From contig DOUE01000035.1 of the NCBI GenBank assembly GCA_003520745.1, positions 30,403 to 43,406 on the forward strand: a DNA stretch of 13,004 bases, given 5' to 3'. The position numbers and the translations under genes are program-made. Positions 6,334 to 12,392 of the stretch are shown one piece after another. The notes beneath the pieces are model-generated. The model did not search any database and was not told where the DNA came from. It worked only from the letters and a program-made list of their open reading frames with translations. This stretch comes from Erysipelotrichaceae bacterium (GTDB lineage Bacteria > Bacillota_I > Bacilli_A > Erysipelotrichales > Erysipelotrichaceae). Every line of letters starts with the position of its first letter. The stretch's first letter is position 1.

Positions 6334-7116
6334 ATGAGACGATTCACCATTGAAACACGCGGCGACGACTATTCACGCCGTCTACAGGAAGAAATCAGCG
6401 ATCGCTTGTGCGGACTCGATTTCGTTTGTGATCCCGATTCCCCCGAATTGGTCATCACGATCGGCGGGGACGGTACGTTTTTACGTGCGATCCACCGTCA
6501 GTTCAGCCGGTTGAACGAAGTCGCCTTCGTCGGCATCCATACCGGGACCCTGGGATTCTTCACGGATTACTCCAAAGACGACCTGGAAGAGTTCTATCGC
6601 GATGTCTCCACCAAGGAAGCGCAGATCCAGAAAGTCCCGCTCATGAAAATCACGACCTACAACGGCACCAAGTTGAACGACTATTTCGCCGTCAACGAGA
6701 TGCGGGTGGAGAACGTGAAACAAACCCAACTCATCGATGTGCGGATCGACAATGAATTCTTCGAGACGTTCCGCGGGACGGGCATGTGTGTCAGCTCCCA
6801 GGCGGGAAGCACCGCCTATAACCGCTCGGCCGGCGGCGCGATCCTCCATGAAGGATTGGATTTCCTTCAGTTGACGGAAATCACGGGGATCCATCACCAA
6901 GCCTATCGTTCCCTGGGGTCACCGTTGATCATCAAAAAAGACGGGGTGATCCGTCTTGAGAGTCATGATTTCGAGAAAGCGATCTTGTGTTACGACCATC
7001 TCTATACGGAAATGATCGGGGTCAAAGCCATCGAGTGCAGAGCGTGCACGAAATCGATCCGCTTCGCCCACTATAAGAAAATCCCGTACTTACAACGCTT
7101 AAAGAGTCTGTTCTAG
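6334..7116 (+). CDS. nadK: NAD kinase
   Basis: A complete 260-residue protein, close to the length of the Bacillus-type short NAD kinases. It phosphorylates NAD to NADP with ATP (or polyphosphate) and is the sole route to NADP. Signatures seen: the GGDGTFLRAIH motif (residues about 44-54), GIHTGTLGFFTD, the NE motif in VNEMRVEN, and the glycine/serine-rich FRGTGMCVSSQAGSTAYNRSAGGA segment. The usual 'STPTGSTAYN' appears as SSQAGSTAYN, keeping GSTAYN. The RBS AGGAAG lies ahead of the ATG. The gene is monocistronic, divergent from the CYTH gene and convergent with rodA, and ends directly in a strong terminator. It supplies NADPH for, among others, the aldo/keto reductase encoded in this window. 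Confidence 0.96.
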   Translation: MRRFTIETRGDDYSRRLQEEISDRLCGLDFVCDPDSPELVITIGGDGTFLRAIHRQFSRLNEVAFVGIHTGTLGFFTDYSKDDLEEFYRDVSTKEAQIQKVPLMKITTYNGTKLNDYFAVNEMRVENVKQTQLIDVRIDNEFFETFRGTGMCVSSQAGSTAYNRSAGGAILHEGLDFLQLTEITGIHHQAYRSLGSPLIIKKDGVIRLESHDFEKAILCYDHLYTEMIGVKAIECRACTKSIRFAHYKKIPYLQRLKSLF

Positions 7117-7150
7117 CCGAAGGATCAATGAATCCTTCGGTTTTTATTTT
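7117..7150 (+). terminator. Intrinsic terminator of nadK
   Basis: CCGAAGGAT (7117-7125) pairs perfectly with ATCCTTCGG (7132-7140) over 9 base pairs with a 6-base loop, followed by TTTTTATTTT. It begins one base after the nadK stop. The minus-strand rodA stop codon (7127-7125) falls at the inner end of the stem. On the minus strand no T run follows the hairpin, so it should serve nadK only. Confidence 0.92.
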
Positions 7151-8315
7151 CATTACTCATATGGAAGATGATCGCCAAGGGCAACATATACGACAGTAAC
7201 GAGGACCCACCGGAAGAAATCAGAGGAAGCGTGATCCCGGTGATCGGCAACAATCCGACGATCATCCCCATGTTTTGGATTTGCTGATAAAAGATCATCC
7301 CCAGAATGCCTGCGACCATGTATCGCTCGCGCGGTTCCTTATATTGAAGGGCGATGCTTGCGAGCTTAAGGTCTAAAGCCAAACTCAAGAAGAGAACGAA
7401 GGAAGTACCGATGAATCCGAAATCCTGTCCGATGACGGCGAAGATGAAGTCGTTCTGGGGTTCGAGGATCGTGACGAGTTTCGTGGCCAACCCATGTCCG
7501 AACCAACCTCCCGACCCGATCGCCAACATCCCCTGATACAACTGCAATCCGAAAGATGAAATATAGCGTTCGGTCTGTAGCCAACCGTAGAAACGATTCA
7601 ACTTGTACGCATCGCCGAGAATCTTCGCTAAAACATCGGGATAGGTATAGAAAAGGAAAACAAGTCCCGCCAATCCGCCGATCAAACCCAAGGTGCCAAG
7701 CCACACCCATTCGCGGCGGACGCCGCTTACCGCCAACATCGCCAAGATCCCGATGACGATGATGATGGGGATGCCGGTGTCCGGTTGTAGGAAAATCAAG
7801 AGTAAGGCGGGGAAGGCGAAAATCGCGATCTTGTAGAACAACTTCAAATCACTTGAGAAACTCATTTCGGTTTTCAATTGGTTATGCGAATGAACGACGT
7901 TGGCGGTCATGATGATCAAGACGATTTTCATGAATTCACTGGGTTGGAACGTCCCGATCCCCGGGAAGTTAAACCAAGCGCGGGTTCCGCTGATCGGGCT
8001 GATAAACGGAAGGTTGATGAAGCGATCCAATAAAAGGATGACAAGCAACCCGAGAAGGATCCAATAGAAGACGCGGATTCCGGTGAAGAGCCGGTCGATT
8101 CCGAAGAAAATCAAGAAAACCAGGAATGAATACCCGATGACGTACCAAACGACCTGTTTCGCCAAGAGTTCGACGCCGTCTTTCCATTGAGGTAAAAGCG
8201 GAAGAGCTCCATAGATCGCGACCAGACTGGAAAGCGTCAATAAAAACAAAATCACCACGAGGCCGCGGTCGATGTGGAATTTCTTTTTGGCATGCGTTAG
8301 CGAGGATTTTGTCAA
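7125..8315 (-). CDS. rodA: RodA/FtsW-type peptidoglycan glycosyltransferase
   Basis: A SEDS-family polytopic membrane protein (about ten hydrophobic segments) that polymerises lipid II into glycan strands; RodA acts in elongation with a class B PBP. Seen, numbered from the TTG start: FQPSE (123-127), FLQPDTGIP (176-184), AIGSGGWFGHG, and EPQNDFIFAVIGQDFGFIG (286-304). D289 in the last segment matches the catalytic Asp of the (T/N)DF motif. The C-terminal segment carries LPLISSGGSSLLSYM. RodA is preferred to FtsW by overall pattern (QPD, FGFIG) and lack of a division cluster. I use the TTG at 8315 because AAGGAG (8327-8322) stands 6 bases before it. An in-frame ATG at 8351 would add 12 residues but has no SD and overlaps the divergent promoter. 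The gene ends convergently 8 bases from the nadK stop. Confidence 0.9.
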   Translation of the reverse strand: MTKSSLTHAKKKFHIDRGLVVILFLLTLSSLVAIYGALPLLPQWKDGVELLAKQVVWYVIGYSFLVFLIFFGIDRLFTGIRVFYWILLGLLVILLLDRFINLPFISPISGTRAWFNFPGIGTFQPSEFMKIVLIIMTANVVHSHNQLKTEMSFSSDLKLFYKIAIFAFPALLLIFLQPDTGIPIIIVIGILAMLAVSGVRREWVWLGTLGLIGGLAGLVFLFYTYPDVLAKILGDAYKLNRFYGWLQTERYISSFGLQLYQGMLAIGSGGWFGHGLATKLVTILEPQNDFIFAVIGQDFGFIGTSFVLFLSLALDLKLASIALQYKEPRERYMVAGILGMIFYQQIQNMGMIVGLLPITGITLPLISSGGSSLLSYMLPLAIIFHMSNENKNRRIH

Positions 8316-8321
8316 AGTGAT

Positions 8322-8327
8322 CTCCTT
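8322..8327 (-). promoter_or_regulatory. Ribosome binding site deciding the rodA TTG start
   Basis: On the minus strand this reads AAGGAG, with the TTG codon (8315-8313) 6 bases downstream, which is textbook spacing. The alternative ATG at 8351 is preceded by CTTGTTCA, with no purine tract. Confidence 0.65.
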
Positions 8328-8350
8328 GAAGGTCGCTTGGTCGACTTTCA

Positions 8351-8379
8351 TTGAACAAGAACCATAGTAATGTTATCAT
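8351..8379 (+). promoter_or_regulatory. Promoter of the PTS-like gene
   Basis: The -35 TTGAAC (8351-8356), a 17-base spacer and the -10 TATCAT (8374-8379) have an added TGN extension (TG at 8371-8372). The predicted start is near 8386, so the leader is only about a dozen bases and begins close to the GAGGTGA ribosome binding site (8387-8393). Confidence 0.6.
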
Positions 8380-8397
8380 AGGAAGCGAGGTGATGTC

Positions 8398-9960
8398 ATG
8401 AGAAGATGGTATACGCTCATTGAAATCCTACAATTCCCTCTTCAGGTTCTTTTCCTGGCGATGGTGTTCATGGGATTGAGCGGCGTCATCCTGAATCCGA
8501 ATTTTAACACAATTTTCAACATCAACAATGCCTTGGTGATTCAAATCGCTGAAATGTTCCGCTATTTCGGCGGATTCATCATCATGAACTTCCCGATGTT
8601 GATTTTGATCAAAGCCCTGGCGAAACGCTATGACGATTCCGTCGTCGTATTCACCGGGATTTTGGGATATGTCATGTTTCACGTCGTCACGATGTTCTTC
8701 GCGCCGACCAACCTTCCTTCCCAAGCCTATTATGCACTTCTCGGAATCCAGGTCGACGCTTCCACGTTGATGGATTCGACGACGAGCGGCATCCTGACCC
8801 CGCTTCAAACCGGAGTCGTCGGCTTGGTCATCGTTTTGTCGATTACGCGATGGTCTTATCATAGCTCCCGCAACCGGTTCACTTACGGGGCTCTGGGTTT
8901 CATCGACCGTAACGTCCAAGCGGCCATCAACACCGTTTTCTTCAGTATGCTCGCAGGCGCAATCATCGCTTTCTTCTGGCCGTGGTTCATCCGCGGTAGC
9001 GTTTCGATGTTCACCTTCTTATCGGAAGATCTCAATAATCCGATCAATCTCTTTATCTACGGAATCCTCGACCGACTGTATGCGGTCTTAAACATGAGCG
9101 GTCTACTGCGCGGTCTGTTCTGGTTCACCGGATTGGGCGGAACGTGGATCAATCCCTTCGGCCAGACGTTTCTGGGCGACATCAACGTCTGGATTTCGCA
9201 AACATCCTATTCCATCTTCGGTCTGGGTGCCGGTCGCTTGATCACCCCGTACTTCGTACTTAATATCTTCGCGGTTCCTGCGATGTTGGCGGGGATCTAT
9301 GGTGTGTACACCGATAAAATGGAACGTCGCCGTTACCGACTCTTCTTCATCCTCGCCGGTCTGGTCTCCGCCATTTCCGGAACCTTGCTTCCTTTGGAAA
9401 TCTTCCTTCTGGTTAGCGCCCCGCTCTTATTTTTCTTCCATCTCCTGATGACCGGATCGATCTTCGCCCTCTTCGAGGCGTTGAATGTCTATCTTGGCTA
9501 TACCTTTAGCGGAAATCCGCTGACCGCCACGCCGGGATCCATCATCGACATGATCGTCTATTGGCGAAACGTCGACTTGATGAAATCCTTACTGATCATT
9601 GTCCTTGTCGGGTCGATCACCGGGTTGCTTTATCTGGCCGCGACGACCTATTATTTCCGTAAAGGCGCCGTGAATTTGGTGGACGTCAACGAGCTTGAAC
9701 ATCGTCTGGGTGCTTTCTTGGCGAGTGTCGGCGGGATCGACAACATCCGGATGATCCACGCGGCACCGACCAAACTGACCGTCCAAGTCTATGACCGCTC
9801 CGTTATCGACTTCTCGAAAATCCATCACTACGATGTCAGCCGGATCGTGGAAACACGTGCCGGATATTCCTTGTCCTATGGCGCTCCTAGCCATATGTTG
9901 TGGGAAGAAGTCATGAAGTTGAAGAAACAATTGCCGATCGTTGAAACAAAGTCCGCCTAG
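8398..9960 (+). CDS. PTS EIIC-EIIB-like membrane protein lacking phosphotransfer residues
   Basis: A 520-residue protein laid out as a glucose/GlcNAc-type EIIC (about 1-420, roughly ten hydrophobic segments) followed by a small EIIB domain (about 430-510). The EIIC core aligns with GlcNAc-family permeases through DRLYAVLN, FWFTGLGG, GDINVW, an AG..TPYFVLNIFAVPAML stretch, and PLEIFLLVSAPLLFFFH. Key residues are altered: GLHH is GLLR (235-238), ITEPIEF is TLLPLEI (329-335, first Glu lost, E334 kept), and the EIIB DACxTRL cysteine is Ala456 in HAAPTKL (454-460). The EIIB fold otherwise looks complete, through the GYSLSYGAPSHMLWEEV end. It therefore should not phosphorylate sugar. The frame is intact with a good promoter and RBS, so this is a maintained gene, not a decayed one. 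It could be a facilitator, a sensor or a partner protein. It is monocistronic and divergent from rodA. Confidence 0.85.
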   Translation: MRRWYTLIEILQFPLQVLFLAMVFMGLSGVILNPNFNTIFNINNALVIQIAEMFRYFGGFIIMNFPMLILIKALAKRYDDSVVVFTGILGYVMFHVVTMFFAPTNLPSQAYYALLGIQVDASTLMDSTTSGILTPLQTGVVGLVIVLSITRWSYHSSRNRFTYGALGFIDRNVQAAINTVFFSMLAGAIIAFFWPWFIRGSVSMFTFLSEDLNNPINLFIYGILDRLYAVLNMSGLLRGLFWFTGLGGTWINPFGQTFLGDINVWISQTSYSIFGLGAGRLITPYFVLNIFAVPAMLAGIYGVYTDKMERRRYRLFFILAGLVSAISGTLLPLEIFLLVSAPLLFFFHLLMTGSIFALFEALNVYLGYTFSGNPLTATPGSIIDMIVYWRNVDLMKSLLIIVLVGSITGLLYLAATTYYFRKGAVNLVDVNELEHRLGAFLASVGGIDNIRMIHAAPTKLTVQVYDRSVIDFSKIHHYDVSRIVETRAGYSLSYGAPSHMLWEEVMKLKKQLPIVETKSA

Positions 9961-9969
9961 GACTTTTTT
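9948..9969 (+). terminator. Short terminator overlapping the PTS-like stop codon
   Basis: AAAGTCC (9948-9954) pairs with GGACTTT (9960-9966) around a 5-base loop, with the T run continuing to 9969. The TAG stop (9958-9960) lies in the loop and the first stem base. The stem has only four pairs in its GC-containing core, so strength is modest. Confidence 0.55.
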
Positions 9970-10038
9970 CGACTCAACTCATCCATCGTTCTTGACATCG
10001 GATTGCGAAAAAGAAGAGAGGAAAGGCAAGTTCGACGG

Positions 10039-10044
10039 TATAAT
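10039..10044 (+). promoter_or_regulatory. Candidate -10 box for the citrate operon
   Basis: A perfect TATAAT with no recognisable -35 at 16-18 bases (the purine-rich sequence around 10016-10021 does not match). A consensus TTGACA at 9992-9997 lies 41 bases upstream, too far to pair with it. The pattern is compatible with an activator-dependent promoter. Transcription from here would give a leader of about 120 bases before the ATG at 10174. Confidence 0.4.
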
Positions 10045-10083
10045 GGATAGAGGGATGGAAACATCGATCTTTGGATGACATGG

Positions 10084-10115
10084 TAAGGTTTGTTACCTGT
10101 AAGTCACAAACTTTA
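10084..10115 (+). promoter_or_regulatory. Inverted repeat in the citrate operon leader
   Basis: TAAGGTTTGT (10084-10093) and ACAAACTTTA (10106-10115) pair over 10 positions (one G-T) around a 12-base centre. An alternative, mutually exclusive stem pairs GGTAA (10082-10086) with TTACC (10093-10097). The element could be an operator dyad or an RNA switch downstream of the TATAAT box. No T run follows, so it is not a simple terminator. I cannot assign a regulator. Confidence 0.45.
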
Positions 10116-10173
10116 GGGAATTCGATTCAAGTTGGAACGTTTGAATGGATAAAAGCAAGTAAAGGGAGAAATT

Positions 10174-11355
10174 ATGGCGAACATCTATGAAGAATCACTT
10201 AAGAAACATGAAGAGTGGCGTGGGAAAATCGCCACGGAATTAAAGGCGCCGATCACAAACAATGCCGAGTTAAGTCTGGCGTATACGCCGGGTGTAGCGA
10301 AACCTTGTCTAGCGATCGCCGAGAATCCGCAAGACGTCTATAAATACACGTGGAAAGGCAACACCGTCGCCGTCGTCACAGATGGAACGGCGGTCTTAGG
10401 CTTGGGCGATATCGGACCCAAGGCCAGTCTACCGGTCATGGAAGGGAAATGCGCCTTGTTTAAGGCGTTCGCAGGGGTCGATGCGATTCCGATCGCCTTG
10501 GACACCAAGGATCCCAAAGAAATCATCGCCATCTGTAAAGCCATCGCACCCGGATTCGGCGGGATCAATCTCGAAGATATCTCCGCCCCTCGCTGTGTCG
10601 AAATCGAGCGGACATTGATCCGTGAATTGGATATCCCGGTCTTCCACGATGACCAGCACGGCACGGCGATCGTTGTAGCAGCCGGCTTGATCAACGCCTT
10701 GAAACTCGTGAAGAAAGACTTCAACGAAGTCAAAGCGGTGGTTTCGGGTGCCGGAGCGGCGGGGAGTTCGATCATCCGCATGCTTCATCGTCTGGGCGTC
10801 AAAGAAATCGTCGCCTTCAATAAAGACGGGGTCCTGCATCGCGACCAGTTCGATTCCTATGATTTTCTGACCCGGGAACTTCTCGACATCGTGAATCCGA
10901 ACAACGACCATCATACCTTGGCGCAAGCCTTGGTCGATGCGGATGTGTTCGTCGGGGTTTCAGCACCGCGCTTGGTGACTTCCGCCATGGTATCGACCAT
11001 GAAGAAAGACGCCATCGTCTTCGCCATGGCGAACCCCGAACCCGAAATCACCTATGACGAAGCGATCGCCGGGGGAGCGACCGTCGTCGGAACGGGACGT
11101 TCGGATTATCCGAACCAAGTCAATAACGTGTTGGCATTCCCCGGACTTTTCCGCGGCGCCTTGGATTGCCAGGCAAGCAAGATCACCGAAGAAATGAAGA
11201 TGGCGGCTGCGGTCGGCCTGGCTTCATTGATTCGCGATGATCAACTTAGACCCGACTATGTCATCCCTTCCGCCTTTGATCCACGCGTCGCATCGACCGT
11301 GGCGGCCGAAGTCATGAAATCCGCGATCCAATCCAAGATCGCCCGCAAACCATAA
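10174..11355 (+). CDS. Malic enzyme family protein (malic enzyme or CitM-type oxaloacetate decarboxylase)
   Basis: A complete 393-residue cytosolic enzyme of the short bacterial malic enzyme class. Catalytic residues are in place: Y37 in LSLAYTPGVAKPC, K92 in PVMEGKCALFKAFAGVDA, E134/D135 in GINLEDISAPRC, D159/D160 in FHDDQHGTAIV. A dinucleotide-binding GAGAAG (192-197) and the ANPEPEI / NQVNNVLAFPGLFRGALD region follow. Malic enzymes convert malate to pyruvate and CO2 with NAD(P). The neighbours are citC (11 bases downstream) and a citX-citG gene. In lactic acid bacteria the homologue in this position, CitM, is an oxaloacetate decarboxylase that consumes the oxaloacetate made by citrate lyase, so that role is a strong alternative. 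The RBS AAAGGGAG is well placed. It is the first gene of the operon, with a long leader. Confidence 0.93.
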   Translation: MANIYEESLKKHEEWRGKIATELKAPITNNAELSLAYTPGVAKPCLAIAENPQDVYKYTWKGNTVAVVTDGTAVLGLGDIGPKASLPVMEGKCALFKAFAGVDAIPIALDTKDPKEIIAICKAIAPGFGGINLEDISAPRCVEIERTLIRELDIPVFHDDQHGTAIVVAAGLINALKLVKKDFNEVKAVVSGAGAAGSSIIRMLHRLGVKEIVAFNKDGVLHRDQFDSYDFLTRELLDIVNPNNDHHTLAQALVDADVFVGVSAPRLVTSAMVSTMKKDAIVFAMANPEPEITYDEAIAGGATVVGTGRSDYPNQVNNVLAFPGLFRGALDCQASKITEEMKMAAAVGLASLIRDDQLRPDYVIPSAFDPRVASTVAAEVMKSAIQSKIARKP

Positions 11356-11366
11356 CCGAGGACAGT

Positions 11367-12392
11367 ATGGACGAAACCCTTCGCATCCTGAACCTGGAAA
11401 ACGAAAGACAACGTGAATCGCTGCGTTCTTTTCTGTCGCGTTTTTCCTTCACCTTGGATGAAGTCGATTTCGCCGTCGTCCTGCTCGACCATGGGGAGAT
11501 CGTCGCATCCTGTTGTAAACAAAGAAACGTGTTGAAGTTCTTCGCGATCGACCCTTTGTATCAAAACCAAGGGCTAAGTCAGAAACTCCTTACTGAAGTC
11601 ACCTATCGGATGTTCGAAGAAGGGTACGACCATAGTTTCGTTTTTACCCCTCTTTCCAATCGAGGGATATTTAAATCGCTCGGCTATGACGAAGTCGCGA
11701 CAAGCGATGAAGTGGTTCTGTTGGAGAAAGGACCGGAAACGATCGTGGAATATATCCGTCGGATCGATGAAAGCTACGGACTGAGCGACAAAGAGAACGG
11801 TGCGATCGTGATGAACGGGAACCCGTTCACCCTGGGTCATCAATACCTCATCGAAACCGCTGCGAAGTACGTCCAACAACTCCTTATCTTCGTGGTCGAG
11901 GAAGAGGCGTCGACGTTTCCGTTTCATGACCGGTTCAGGATGTTTCAAGAAGGGACCAAACACCTAAACAACGTCATCCTTATCCCTTCAGGAAGATACA
12001 TCATCAGCCAAGCCACCTTCCCCAACTATTTCCTGCGTGACCTTCAGAATTCCTTCGCGATCTACGCGACGCTTGACGTCACGATTTTCGGGAAGTGGTT
12101 CAAAAAACTCAACATTACGAAACGCTTCGTCGGGGAAGAACCCCTGGATCCGATGACCAACCAATACAATGAAACGATGAAGAAGATTCTGCCCGATTAT
12201 GGGATCGAACTCGTGGTCATCCCGCGAGTATCCAATGAACAAGGGATCATCAGCGCCTCGATCGTTCGTCGGCTTCTTAAAGAAGACAAGTGGGATGAAG
12301 CGAAGAAATATGTCCCTTCTTCAACATTTGAATATCTAAGAAACGCGAATGAAGTCATCGCCGAGTTGAAGAAACATGACCGAAAGCACTAA
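11367..12392 (+). CDS. citC: [Citrate (pro-3S)-lyase] ligase
   Basis: A complete 341-residue protein, the normal CitC length. It activates citrate lyase by acetylating the thiol of the prosthetic group on the acyl carrier subunit CitD, using ATP and acetate. Residues about 1-120 form an N-terminal GNAT-like domain (FFAIDPLYQNQGLSQKLL around 58-75; SLGYDEV near its end). Residues about 145-335 form a nucleotidyltransferase domain with NGNPFTLGHQYLIE (150-163), carrying the class I NT motif in the NPxxxGH form, and SASIVRRLLKE (296-306), the C-terminal phosphate-binding motif. It sits 11 bases after the malic-enzyme homologue, with GAGG ahead of the ATG, and its end overlaps the next gene by 17 bases, so it is part of the same operon. 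No key motif is missing. Confidence 0.96.
   Translation: MDETLRILNLENERQRESLRSFLSRFSFTLDEVDFAVVLLDHGEIVASCCKQRNVLKFFAIDPLYQNQGLSQKLLTEVTYRMFEEGYDHSFVFTPLSNRGIFKSLGYDEVATSDEVVLLEKGPETIVEYIRRIDESYGLSDKENGAIVMNGNPFTLGHQYLIETAAKYVQQLLIFVVEEEASTFPFHDRFRMFQEGTKHLNNVILIPSGRYIISQATFPNYFLRDLQNSFAIYATLDVTIFGKWFKKLNITKRFVGEEPLDPMTNQYNETMKKILPDYGIELVVIPRVSNEQGIISASIVRRLLKEDKWDEAKKYVPSSTFEYLRNANEVIAELKKHDRKH

Noticed and set aside
6279..6350. 24-residue N-terminal extension of the CYTH protein, hydrophobic and signal-peptide-like
   Set aside because: It would overlap the nadK start, covers the nadK promoter, and the CYTH signature needs only the ATG at 6278, which has a purine-rich RBS. The hydrophobic stretch is probably the antisense of the purine-rich nadK leader.
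8398..9960. Calling the PTS-like gene a pseudogene
   Set aside because: The frame is uninterrupted over 520 codons, both domains keep their expected length, and promoter and RBS are intact; only specific catalytic positions differ.
9992..10044. TTGACA (9992-9997) paired with TATAAT (10039-10044) as one promoter
   Set aside because: The spacing is 41 bases, far beyond 16-18, so they cannot form a single sigma-A promoter.
10043..10078. An 11-codon leader peptide frame (ATG at 10043) ahead of the malic-enzyme gene
   Set aside because: Its start lies inside the -10 box, so it would not be transcribed from that promoter, and it has no run of codons suggesting attenuation.
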